From JBOGZD01 sp050697155 (GTDB taxonomy: Bacteria > Actinomycetota > Thermoleophilia > Solirubrobacterales > 70-9): DNA of 23,972 nt. Both the position numbers and the translations under genes were made by a program. Below are positions 1 to 7,161 of this stretch, piece by piece (within the stretch, counting starts at the first letter, position 1; each line of letters begins with the position of its first letter). The notes below the pieces were generated by a model that was given only the letters and a program-made list of their open reading frames with translations, was not told the origin of the DNA and ran no database searches. The stretch lies in assembly GCA_050697155.1 (NCBI GenBank), contig JBOGZD010000036.1, positions 1 through 23,972 of the forward strand. The letters run 5' to 3'.

Positions 1-2
1 GC

Positions 3-209
3 CTGGCCGACACACTGCGGGCGTGGCTCGACCACCATGGCGAGGTCGCCAAGGTGGCCTCCGAGCTCCACGTGCATCCGCAGACCGTCCGCTACCGGCT
101 CGGCCGCCTCCGCGAGCGCTTCGGCGACGCGCTGGACGACCCCGCGGCGCGGTTCGAGCTCAGCCTCGCGCTGCGCGCCCGCCAGACTGAGAACCGGCCA
201 GCCGGGTAG
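3..209 (+). CDS. PucR-family transcriptional regulator, C-terminal fragment (5' end outside window)
   Basis: The reading frame is open from the left edge to a TAG stop and encodes the last 68 residues of a protein. It contains a helix-turn-helix of the PucR C-terminal type (HTH_30): a GEVAKVASELHVHPQTVRYRL core followed by an arginine-rich helix RLRERFGDALDDP and a short ALRARQ tail. In this family the domain sits at the C terminus, after a GGDEF-like or sensory part, and binds DNA to control purine, amino-acid or other catabolic genes; the sensory part is not in the window. The ferritin-like gene starts 32 nt downstream on the same strand, so the two may be co-transcribed, although the latter has a strong ribosome binding site of its own. 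The family call is good; the ligand and targets cannot be inferred. Confidence 0.85.
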   Translation: MADTLRAWLDHHGEVAKVASELHVHPQTVRYRLGRLRERFGDALDDPAARFELSLALRARQTENRPAG

Positions 210-241
210 CAGAGTTCCGAGAGGAAAGGAGGACCGACGCG

Positions 242-751
242 ATGGCGACAGTTGCGAGCAGGATGGACATCATGGCCGAGGGCAGCCGCGAGAAGCGCGA
301 CGAGATCATCGAGCTGCTGAAGAAGGCCTACTGGATGGAGATCGAGACGGTGATGAGCTACATCGCCAACTCGGTCAACCCCGACGGCGTCCGCGCCCAG
401 GAGGTAAAGGAGTCGCTCGAGCAGGACGTCCAGGAGGAGCTCGGGCACGCGCAGCAGTTCGCCGAGCGGATCAAGGAGCTCTACGGCGTCGTCCCCGGCT
501 CGGAGGGCTTTGCCGCCGAGCAGTCGTACCTCCAGCCGCCCGACGACCAGGTCGACATCGTCCACGTGATCCGCGGCGTGATCGCCGCCGAGCAGGGCGC
601 GATCGAGCACTACAGCCACATCGTCGAGGTCACCGACGAGGTCGACCCGGTGACCAACGACATGGTGATCGAGATCCTCCACGACGAGCAGGGCCACCTG
701 CGCCTGTTCGAGGGCTTCCTGCGCGAGTACGAGGCGCTGGGGCTGGCGTAG
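242..751 (+). CDS. Ferritin-like (bacterioferritin-type) di-iron protein
   Basis: This 169-residue all-helical protein carries the four-helix ferritin-like di-iron pattern: Glu33/Glu35 in helix A (YWMEIE), EELGHA with Glu66 and His69 in helix B, Glu117 (AAEQGAIEHY) in helix C, and DEQGH with Glu149 and His152 in helix D. The spacing matches bacterioferritin/rubrerythrin-like ferroxidase centres, so a role in iron oxidation/storage or peroxide detoxification in the cytoplasm is likely. I do not see the heme-binding Met of true bacterioferritin with certainty, so I do not assign bfr. The ATG at 242 is chosen because AAAGGAGGA (225-233) lies 8 nt upstream; internal Met8 and Met11 lack such a site. 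It follows the PucR-like gene closely and is followed by a 400-nt non-coding stretch. Confidence 0.85.
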   Translation: MATVASRMDIMAEGSREKRDEIIELLKKAYWMEIETVMSYIANSVNPDGVRAQEVKESLEQDVQEELGHAQQFAERIKELYGVVPGSEGFAAEQSYLQPPDDQVDIVHVIRGVIAAEQGAIEHYSHIVEVTDEVDPVTNDMVIEILHDEQGHLRLFEGFLREYEALGLA

Positions 752-822
752 GCGGGCCGAGCGGCGAAAGTCCGGGCCGGGGCGGGGTGCGGGCGCCTAG
801 TAGAGGCACCCAGGGCAGCAAA

Positions 823-839
823 CCGAGGCGCGCCCTCGG
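823..839 (+). terminator. Hairpin downstream of ferritin-like gene, possible terminator
   Basis: CCGAGG (823-828), a 5-nt loop CGCGC and CCTCGG (834-839) form a perfect 6-bp GC-rich stem about 70 nt after the ferritin-like stop codon. There is no U-tract, so this would be a U-less actinobacterial-type terminator at best. Confidence 0.3.
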
Positions 840-936
840 CCGGGGCGGTCGTCCGCGGGCCGGGTTGGCGGTTTAGTCGCGCATAGCGAGAAGAAAGCGC
901 CACCCCGAGGGCCCGCGCGGCCCGGATCACCGGCGG

Positions 937-990
937 TTGGGGAATAAGGGGCCGTATATGACCCCCGATCCCCCAAACGCCTCGTTGGGG
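937..990. repeat. Competing inverted repeats (TTGGGG / CCCCAA / TTGGGG)
   Basis: TTGGGG at 937-942 can pair with CCCCAA at 971-976, enclosing a second stem GGGG (948-951)/CCCC (962-965). The same CCCCAA segment can instead pair with TTGGGG at 985-990 around the 8-nt loop ACGCCTCG. The two folds are mutually exclusive. On the minus strand the region lies about 165-215 nt beyond the cyclase stop codon, and on the plus strand about 190-240 nt beyond the ferritin-like stop. Its function is unknown; termination in either direction is the simplest reading. Confidence 0.4.
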
Positions 991-1153
991 CCGGCGTTAC
1001 CGCCCCGGATCGGCCGCGCCGACACGCACCCCGACCCCGATGCGTTCGCCCTCGGTGCCACTAGCGGACGCATGCGTCACGCAAGCGCAACGGACTCACG
1101 CCACGACGCCGACGATGCACCGACGGACCGCGAAGCGGCCCGCAGCCGCCGGT

Positions 1154-4100
1154 CTACGCCGTGACCCGCTCCGCCAGCCCGCCGGCGCGCTCGGCGTCCA
1201 GGGGGCGGCCGAGGGCCTCCCATGCCGCGCGCGCCTCGGCGAGCAGCCGCTCGCGCTCGGAAGCGTCGGGCGCGGTCGCGCCACGCGCCTCGAGGCTGGC
1301 GGCGCCCCCGACCGGGTAGCGGAGGCGGTTGGCGAGGCTGGCGGCCTCGTCGGCGACCTCGCGCGCCTGCGCCTCCTTGCCCGACAGGGCGAGGTTGACG
1401 GCCCGCGCGGCGGTCGCCTCGAGTGACTGGGCGATGAGGCCGGCGCGCTCGCAGAGGTCGAGCGCGCGGGCGATCGCCTGGTCGGCGTCGGCGTGGTCGC
1501 CGCGGTCACGCAGGGTCGCCGCGAGCCAGAAGAGCGATTGGAAGGCGACCTCCGAGCGACCGACCTGGTCGGCCATCTCGAACGCCCGCTCGAGCTCCTC
1601 GCCCGCGGCATCGAGCTCCCCGGCGCGCCACTGCTGGATGCCGTGCATCAGCGTCGGGAAGCAGAGCTTGCCCTGGAGCCCCTCGCGCTCGGCGAGCTCG
1701 GCGGAGGCGTCGGTCTGGCGCTCGACCTCGGCCCAGTCCGCGCGGTGGACGGCGAGCTGGGCGAGGGCGGCGTAGAGCTCGACCTGCGACGGCAGGTCGC
1801 CGGTCTGCTGGGCGAGCTCGAGCGCCTCGCCGTAGGCGCGGCCCGCTCCCTCGTAGTCGGCCTCGGAGACCTCGAGGTGGTAGCCGAGGGCGAGCAGCGC
1901 CCTGACCGCCTCGCCTGGGTCGGTCTCGCGGGCGAGCTCGACCGAGCGCTCGAGGTTCTCCCGGGCTCGCTCGGCGTCGCCGATGCGCCCGAACACCCGG
2001 CCAAAGATCCCGTGGGCGCGGCTTGCCGCCGCCGCTTCGCCGAGCCGCTCGGCGAGCCGCAGCGCCTTCTCCGACGCGTAGATCGCGAGCATGTTGTCGC
2101 CGGTGTGCATGTAGAGCGACGCCGCCTCCTCATAGAGGCGCACCAGCTCCAGCGACGGCGGGCCGTCCTTGAGCAGGTCGATGCCCCGCTGGTAGTGCTC
2201 GATCGAGCCCTCGCGATCCCCCTTGTGCCAGAGCCCCGCGCCGATCTTGCGGTGCAGGTCGCCGACCCGGGCGAGGTCCTCCTCGCGCCTGTGGTGCTTC
2301 ATGCACTCCTCCCAGGCCTCGACCGAGCGGTCGACCCGCCCGAGCCGCAGCGCGACGTCGCCGAGCTTCTCGGCGATCCGGGCCCTGCTGGCGGGATCGA
2401 GCGCCCGGCGCAGCGCCAGCGCTGCCTCGTAGTGTCCGAACGCCTCCTGGTTCGAATACAGCGCCGCGGAGGAGTCGCCGGCGGACTCGAGCGCGTCGAG
2501 GGCCCGGGCGTCGATCCGCTCGAGCTCTGCCGGCTCCAGGTCGGCGCCGTCGCCGAGCGCCGCGGCGCGGCCGAGGTGGTCGGCGACCATCGCGACCACG
2601 CCCTCGGAGCGGTCGGCGGCGCGCTCCTCGATGAAGGTGCCCACCGAGGCGTGCTTGCGCGCGCGCACCGCCTTCGGCAGAGTCGAGTAGGCGACGTCGC
2701 GGATCAGCACGTGCTTGAAGGCGTACTCGCGCTCGCCCGCGAGCCGGCTGCCGGCGGTGGGGACGATCAGGTCCTTCTCCTGCAGCGCGCTCAACGCGCC
2801 GGCAAGCCCGATCCCCTCCTCGGCGGCGACCCCGGCGAGTGAGCCCTCCCAGAACGTCTGGCCGACCACCGACGCGTGCTGGAGCACGCGTCGCTCGGGC
2901 CGCGGCAGCGAGTCGAGCCGTGCGGCGAGCACCGAGTGCACTGTCTCGGGCAGCGCCTCGGGGTCGCCCCCCTCCTCGAGGATCCGGTTGACCATCTCCT
3001 CGGCGAACAGGGGATTTCCCCCCGAGCGCTCGGCGACCTGGGTGGCGAGCTGCTCGCCGTTGCCGCCGCCGGCTGCCGGCAGCAGCGCGGTGACCAGCTC
3101 GAGCGTGTGCTCTTGGGCGAGCGGCTCGAGGGTGATCGTGGTCGCGTTCAGCCGGCCGCCGCCCCAACCCGGCCTGCGGTCGAGCAGCTCGTCGCGAGCC
3201 ATGCAGAGGAGCAGCGCGGGGCCGCGCACCCAGCGCGCCAGGTACTCGATCAGGTCGAGCATCCCCTCGTCTGCCCAGTGGATGTCCTCGACCGCGAGCA
3301 CCAGCGGGTGCTGGCGGCTCGCCGCCTCGACCAGCGAGCGCACTGCCGAGAAGAGCCGATCGCGCATCTGCTGGGCGTCCTCGGCGTCACCCGACAGGCG
3401 GGCGTCGCCGTCGGCGGACCCGGGCGGCTCGATGCCGAGCGGCCGCCCGACGATCGCCGCGAGGCGCTCCGGCGACTCCTCGGTGTCGGCGTCGGAGACC
3501 AGCCGGGCGATGCCGCGCTCGAGCTTGCGCCAGGCGGCCTCGGCGTCGTCGGTGTCGGCGATCTCGAACTGGCCCCTGACGACCTCGCCGAGCGCCCAAT
3601 AGGCGAGTCCGGCGCCATAGGCGGGGCAGCTGCCGAGCCGGATGGCGACGTTCGGGTCGCGCTCGACCACCTCGTGGCCGAGCTCTCGCAGAAGCCGCGT
3701 CTTGCCAACCCCCGCCTGGCCGATCACGGTGACCAGGTGAGGGCGGCTCTCGTGCGTGACCCGCTCGTACAGAGAGTGCAGCAGCTCGGCCTCGTCCTCG
3801 CGGCCGATCAGCGGGGTGGAGGGGCGCGACGCGCGTGCGGCCCGGCCGCCGATCACCGCCCGTACCGCCTCCCAGGCCGGCACCGGCTCGGACTTGCCCT
3901 TGAGCTCGAGGGGCTCGAGCTCGACGTATTCGATCGCGCCGCGCGTGAGCCGGTGGGTGACCTCGCCGACGGTCACTGTGCCCGGTTTCGCGGCGCTCTG
4001 CAGCCGTGAGGCGACGTTGACGGGGTCGCCGATCACCGTGTAGCCGTCGCCGACGCGACCCGCGAGCACCTCGCCGGAGTTGATCCCGACCCGCAGCGAG

Positions 4101-4606
4101 AAGCTGGCGCCGAGGTCGGCGGCGATGCGATCGTTGATCTCCTCCATCGCCGCCTGCATCGCCAGGCCGGCGCGGACGGCGCGCTCGGGGTCGTCCTCGT
4201 GCGAGACCGGCGCCCCGAAGACGCCCATCACGTTGTCGCCGATGTACTTGTCGACGGTGCCGCCGTAGCCCTCGACCTCCTCGCCGAGCCGGCGCAGGGC
4301 GCGGTCGATCAGCGTCTTCATCCGTTCGGGGTCGACCCGTTCGGAGACGGCGGTGTAGCCGGAGAGGTCGGCGAAGATCACCGTTGCCTTGCGCCGCTCC
4401 TCGGGCGGCGGCTCCTCGGGCGCCGGCGGGGTCGGCGCCGGGGCGGTCGCGGTCGCCAGCTCGGCGCCGCAGCCGATGCAGAAGCGGGCCTCGGGCGGGT
4501 TCTCGGCGTCGCAGCTGGGGCAGCGCCGCGCGAACGCCGTGCCGCAGGCCATGCAGAACTTCGCCCCCTCGGGGTTCTCGGTACCGCAGCTGGGACAAAC
4601 CCCCAC
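1154..4606 (-). CDS. Zinc-ribbon class III adenylate cyclase with AAA ATPase and TPR repeats
   Basis: This is a 1150-residue signalling protein. Two N-terminal zinc ribbons (Cys4/7/18/21 and Cys29/32/43/46) precede a class III cyclase domain (about 70-245). The cyclase metal aspartates are Asp80 (FADLSGYT) and Asp124 (KYIGD); Lys120 and Asp194 occupy the adenine-specifying positions and Asn197/Arg201 (DPVNVASRL) the transition-state positions, so cAMP synthesis is plausible. A linker with PLIGRE leads to an AAA/STAND-type ATPase with Walker A GQAGVGKT (296-303) and Walker B LVLAVEDIHWADE, then a long helical TPR-like region to the end (TPR-like roughly from residue 700). The set of domains is typical of cytosolic cyclase/ATPase proteins abundant in Actinobacteria. 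The start is GTG at 4606; no Shine-Dalgarno is visible, but TAAAAT lies 6 nt upstream. The start is 23 nt from the end of the small Cys-motif gene, so it may also be read as the third gene of the arsA-like operon. The physiological signal is unknown. Confidence 0.9.
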   Translation of the reverse strand: MGVCPSCGTENPEGAKFCMACGTAFARRCPSCDAENPPEARFCIGCGAELATATAPAPTPPAPEEPPPEERRKATVIFADLSGYTAVSERVDPERMKTLIDRALRRLGEEVEGYGGTVDKYIGDNVMGVFGAPVSHEDDPERAVRAGLAMQAAMEEINDRIAADLGASFSLRVGINSGEVLAGRVGDGYTVIGDPVNVASRLQSAAKPGTVTVGEVTHRLTRGAIEYVELEPLELKGKSEPVPAWEAVRAVIGGRAARASRPSTPLIGREDEAELLHSLYERVTHESRPHLVTVIGQAGVGKTRLLRELGHEVVERDPNVAIRLGSCPAYGAGLAYWALGEVVRGQFEIADTDDAEAAWRKLERGIARLVSDADTEESPERLAAIVGRPLGIEPPGSADGDARLSGDAEDAQQMRDRLFSAVRSLVEAASRQHPLVLAVEDIHWADEGMLDLIEYLARWVRGPALLLCMARDELLDRRPGWGGGRLNATTITLEPLAQEHTLELVTALLPAAGGGNGEQLATQVAERSGGNPLFAEEMVNRILEEGGDPEALPETVHSVLAARLDSLPRPERRVLQHASVVGQTFWEGSLAGVAAEEGIGLAGALSALQEKDLIVPTAGSRLAGEREYAFKHVLIRDVAYSTLPKAVRARKHASVGTFIEERAADRSEGVVAMVADHLGRAAALGDGADLEPAELERIDARALDALESAGDSSAALYSNQEAFGHYEAALALRRALDPASRARIAEKLGDVALRLGRVDRSVEAWEECMKHHRREEDLARVGDLHRKIGAGLWHKGDREGSIEHYQRGIDLLKDGPPSLELVRLYEEAASLYMHTGDNMLAIYASEKALRLAERLGEAAAASRAHGIFGRVFGRIGDAERARENLERSVELARETDPGEAVRALLALGYHLEVSEADYEGAGRAYGEALELAQQTGDLPSQVELYAALAQLAVHRADWAEVERQTDASAELAEREGLQGKLCFPTLMHGIQQWRAGELDAAGEELERAFEMADQVGRSEVAFQSLFWLAATLRDRGDHADADQAIARALDLCERAGLIAQSLEATAARAVNLALSGKEAQAREVADEAASLANRLRYPVGGAASLEARGATAPDASERERLLAEARAAWEALGRPLDAERAGGLAERVTA

Positions 4607-4612
4607 AGGCAG

Positions 4613-4618
4613 ATTTTA
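4613..4618 (-). promoter_or_regulatory. Leaderless-type -10 box for the cyclase gene
   Basis: On the minus strand TAAAAT is followed by CTGCCT and then the GTG start, which would place +1 at or next to the start codon. No ribosome binding site is present. No convincing -35 hexamer is visible, so this is a prediction. Confidence 0.45.
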
Positions 4619-4629
4619 CGCGGCGACAG

Positions 4630-4860
4630 CTAGTCGATCGGGATGTCCTCGACCCGCGGGCCGCCCCGTGCGCCCTGCGCCTCGTCGAGTCGCTCGAGGT
4701 AGTGGTCGATCATCGTCCGCATCGTCAGCAGCGCCTCGCGCTGCACCGAGTGCCACTGGCCCCGCAGCTCGGGCGAGGCCGTGGAGCGCAGGACCTCGGC
4801 GCCGCGGCAGATCGGGCAGAGCTCAACGCATTGCGGCTGGTCTTCGCGCTCCACCGTCAT
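4630..4860 (-). CDS. Small Cys-motif protein (CPIC) coupled to ArsA-like ATPase
   Basis: This 76-residue acidic, soluble protein has one cluster of three cysteines, C11-x3-C15-x2-C18 (CVELCPICRG), followed by VLR and a mostly helical region. Its ATG (4860) overlaps the TGA of the upstream ArsA-like gene as ATGA, so translation is very probably coupled. From memory, small actinobacterial proteins with a CPxCQ/R...LR pattern are commonly found beside ArsA/Get3-like ATPases; this is recalled, not searched. Three cysteines suggest metal binding, perhaps completed by a fourth ligand, partner or dimer. No enzyme function is apparent. The gene is real judging by the overlap and its sequence character. 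Confidence 0.75.
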   Translation of the reverse strand: MTVEREDQPQCVELCPICRGAEVLRSTASPELRGQWHSVQREALLTMRTMIDHYLERLDEAQGARGGPRVEDIPID

Positions 4861-6065
4861 CGGAGTACTCGTGCCGCACTCTCGAAGCTCACTTCGAGCG
4901 AGCCGTCCTCGAGCCGGGCGCCGGTCGGTCGCTGCCGGGCGAGGGCGGAGGGCAGGATGATAGTCCGCTTCTGGTGGCCGACCGTGACCACGAGCTCGGC
5001 GCCGACCTTCTTCAGCTTCAGGTCGCCGCGCTCGGAGAACGGCACCGCCAGCCGCAGGGTGGTGCGGCCGTCCTCGGCGTCGAGCTCCTGGGCCAGCTCG
5101 GAGTGAAGGACGTCCTCCGGCGCCGTGCCCCGGCCGTCGGCGCGGGCGTCGAACAGCTCATCGGCGAGCCGGTCGAGCATCCGCTCGCCGATCACCTCCT
5201 CGTCGAAGTAGCGGGCGGTGAGCACCGGCACCGGGGCGAAGCCGGCCCGGACCTCCGAGAGAGCCTCCCGCTGGCGCTCCCGCCACTCGCCGAAGTAGCC
5301 GCCCTCGAGCTCGTCGGGGAAGATCCGGTTGACCACGACCGCGTCGGTCAGATAGCCGTAGAGGTTGAGGTAAGTGAACGTCCGCTGGGCCTCCTTGATC
5401 ACCATCCGGTCCGGGTTCATCACCAGCCGGATCGACGCGCGCTCGCGGTCGCGGAGGATCTCGTTCATCGCGATCAGGTTGCGGACCAGCCGCTGGACCT
5501 CCCCGAAGACATCCTCGCCCGGAAGCTCCACGTCGAGCAGCGTGCGCGCGAACGGGCGCGCCGCGGCGACGACCCGGCGCTCCCAGGGAAAGACCTTCTC
5601 CAGCCACCAGCGCGCGATCTCCGGGAACGAGAGCAACCGCAGGGTCTCTCCCGTCGGCGCGCAGTCGACGATCACCACGTCGAACTCGCCCGACTCGTGG
5701 TGGCGCTTGATCTGCAGCAGGCTGAACAGCTCGTCCATCCCCGGCGGCACGGTGAGCTCCTCGGCGGCGATGTCCATCACCCCGCGGTCGGCGAGCAGCT
5801 CGCCGAGCCAGCGCTGGACCGCCCCCCAGTTGGCCTCCATCTCGCGCTCGGCCTGGACCTCCTGGCCCCAGACGCGCTCTCCCGCCGGGGTCGGATCGGC
5901 TCCCAGCCCGGTCTCCAGCGAGTCCGAGAGGCTGTGGGCGGGGTCGGTCGAGAGCACCACGGTGCGCAGGCCGGAGGCGGCGCACCGGCGCGCCGTCGCC
6001 GCGGCGACGCTGGTCTTTCCCACCCCGCCCTTGCCGGTGTAGAGAATCGTTCTGGGCGTCTGCAT
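4857..6065 (-). CDS. ArsA/Get3-family ATPase with C-terminal HSP20-like domain
   Basis: This 402-residue P-loop ATPase has the deviant Walker A GKGGVGKT at 11-18, switch I-like STDPAHSL at 39-46 and switch II VDCAPTGETLRLL around 133-145, all diagnostic of the ArsA/Get3 group. The C-terminal 80 residues are beta-rich (TTLRLAVPF ... KLKKVGAELVVTVG), resembling the ArsA HSP20-like domain. Only two cysteines are present (28 and 135), so the arsenite-binding Cys triad of true arsenical pump ATPases is missing, and no arsB or arsR gene is nearby; an arsenic role is therefore unlikely. Actinobacteria carry similar proteins of unsettled function, possibly in protein targeting or stress. The ATG at 6065 is chosen because the P-loop must lie near the N terminus; the longer open frame upstream is spurious. 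It is divergent from the lipoprotein gene 52 nt away. Confidence 0.88.
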   Translation of the reverse strand: MQTPRTILYTGKGGVGKTSVAAATARRCAASGLRTVVLSTDPAHSLSDSLETGLGADPTPAGERVWGQEVQAEREMEANWGAVQRWLGELLADRGVMDIAAEELTVPPGMDELFSLLQIKRHHESGEFDVVIVDCAPTGETLRLLSFPEIARWWLEKVFPWERRVVAAARPFARTLLDVELPGEDVFGEVQRLVRNLIAMNEILRDRERASIRLVMNPDRMVIKEAQRTFTYLNLYGYLTDAVVVNRIFPDELEGGYFGEWRERQREALSEVRAGFAPVPVLTARYFDEEVIGERMLDRLADELFDARADGRGTAPEDVLHSELAQELDAEDGRTTLRLAVPFSERGDLKLKKVGAELVVTVGHQKRTIILPSALARQRPTGARLEDGSLEVSFESAARVLR

Positions 6066-6071
6066 GTTCGC

Positions 6072-6077
6072 TAGGCT
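6072..6077 (+). promoter_or_regulatory. Candidate -10 box for the lipoprotein gene
   Basis: TAGGCT fits TAnnnT and would start a leader of about 34 nt containing the GGGAG ribosome binding site (6104-6108). The same hexamer occurs before two other genes in the window. No clear -35 is seen. Confidence 0.35.
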
Positions 6078-6117
6078 GGCCGACTCCCGGCCACCGAGAG
6101 ACAGGGAGTATCCCCAC

Positions 6118-7161
6118 TTGAGCCCGATCCCCATCCGCACGCTGCTTGCCGCCTGCGCCCTCGTGCTGCCGATCCCGGTCGCGGCGGGCTGCGGGGACGA
6201 CGAGCCGAGCGACGAGGACCCACAGACGGTCCTCCAGGACACGCTCGACAACGAGGAGAGCATCGCGAGCGGCAACCTGGACGTGAGCGTGAGCGTCTCG
6301 GCCGAGGGCCGTCGCGGCGGCAGCCTCGAGGCCGGCATCAGCGGCCCGTTCCAGGGCGACCCCGAGGACCCCGCCGCGGTCCCGCAGCTCGACCTCGACG
6401 TCTCGGCCAACGGGGAGATCGGCGAGCGGCTCGACTTCGACCAGGGGGTCACGGTCACCGAGGACAACGCCTACGTCGAGGTCCAGGGCCGGGCCTACGA
6501 GGTGGGCCGCGGGCGCTTCTCCCAGCTCAGGGACGAGATCGCGGCGCAGACCGACAGCGCCGAATCGACGGAGGAGAGCAGCCTCTCGTTCGAGGAGTTC
6601 TGCATCCGGACGCTGGAGCAGGCCGGCGGCGACGCGTCGGCGTGCGAGATCGACCTCGCCACGTGGCTGACCAACCTCACCAACGAGGGCACCGAGGAGG
6701 TCGGTGGGGCGGAGGCCGTGCACATCTCCGGCGACGCGGACGTGGAGCAGATCCTCACCGACGTCGGCGAGCTGGTCGGCGCCTTCGCCGGGCCCCTGCT
6801 GCAGGGGCTCGACCCGTCGGCGCTCGGCACCTTCTCCGAGCTCGTCACCGAGGCGTCGATCGACGTCTACTCCGGCACCGACGATCGGCTGCTGCGCAGG
6901 CTGGAGGCCGACCTCGGACTCGACCCGTCGGCGCTCGGGCTGCCGCTGCCGATCGGCGCCATCGAAGCCAGCGTCTCGATCGAGATCGCCGACCTGAACG
7001 AGGAGCAGGCGATCGAGGCGCCTGCCGACGCGCGGTCGCTGGACAAGCTGCCCCGAGGCGGCCCGCTTGACCTCGACGAGCTCGGCGGCGAAGACCTCGA
7101 GGGCCTCGACCTGGTGCCGATCCCGGGCGCCGGCGGCAAGGGCGGCAGCGAGGGCGACTAG
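6118..7161 (+). CDS. Secreted lipoprotein, possibly LppX/LprG-like
   Basis: This 347-residue protein begins with an N-terminal lipoprotein signal: Arg7, a hydrophobic stretch LLAACALVLPIPV, then AAGC with Cys25 as the lipidation site, followed by an acidic GDDEPSDED spacer. The mature part is acidic and rich in alternating beta-like segments (LDVSVSVSAEG, DNAYVEVQGRAYEVG, GGAEAVHISGDADV), recalling LppX/LprAFG or LolA-type lipid carriers, but I cannot prove this. It ends in a Gly/Asp-rich tail. The start is set at TTG 6118 because GGGAG lies 9 nt upstream and this gives a proper signal peptide; the ATG at 6064 would add 18 polar residues and overlap the arsA-like start. Its TAG stop overlaps the stop of ltrA on the other strand. 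Confidence 0.72.
   Translation: MSPIPIRTLLAACALVLPIPVAAGCGDDEPSDEDPQTVLQDTLDNEESIASGNLDVSVSVSAEGRRGGSLEAGISGPFQGDPEDPAAVPQLDLDVSANGEIGERLDFDQGVTVTEDNAYVEVQGRAYEVGRGRFSQLRDEIAAQTDSAESTEESSLSFEEFCIRTLEQAGGDASACEIDLATWLTNLTNEGTEEVGGAEAVHISGDADVEQILTDVGELVGAFAGPLLQGLDPSALGTFSELVTEASIDVYSGTDDRLLRRLEADLGLDPSALGLPLPIGAIEASVSIEIADLNEEQAIEAPADARSLDKLPRGGPLDLDELGGEDLEGLDLVPIPGAGGKGGSEGD

Larger units (their letters stand above)
752..1153. other. Non-coding convergent intergenic region, hairpin-rich
   Basis: This 402-nt stretch lies between the 3' ends of the ferritin-like gene and the cyclase. No frame has a credible start site or protein-like composition. It holds several inverted repeats: GGGT...ACCC enclosing GCCT...AGGC (785-811), CCGAGG/CCTCGG (823-839), nested G-tract/C-tract stems (937-976) that compete with a second hairpin (971-990), and the 12-bp palindrome GACGCATGCGTC (1067-1078). 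None is followed by a good U-tract. It may act as a two-way transcription end or hold a structured RNA. A short resemblance to RNase P RNA was considered and rejected. Confidence 0.5.

Noticed and set aside
765..825. Possible RNase P RNA (rnpB): GAAAGTCCGGGC and AGCAAACCG in the expected order
   Set aside because: The two blocks match conserved rnpB segments, but the 5' part would overlap the ferritin-like coding region and the later signatures (the GGTAA-type block and the AGAACCCGGCTTA end) are absent. Treated as chance similarity; a covariance-model search would settle it.
1067..1078. Palindrome GACGCATGCGTC as an operator
   Set aside because: It lies between two 3' ends, with no promoter nearby, and in very GC-rich DNA a 12-bp palindrome of this composition is not decisive.
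1493..4633. Long plus-strand open frames opposite the cyclase gene
   Set aside because: They are low-complexity Arg/Ala/Gly/Leu translations caused by high GC and codon bias of the real gene; they contain no domain or start signal.
4857..6065. Arsenic resistance operon
   Set aside because: The ATPase lacks the metal-binding cysteines and there is no arsB, arsC or arsR in the window.
6064..6117. ATG 6064 as the lipoprotein start
   Set aside because: It would add 18 polar residues before the signal peptide, has no ribosome binding site and overlaps the arsA-like start codon; TTG 6118 has GGGAG at good spacing.
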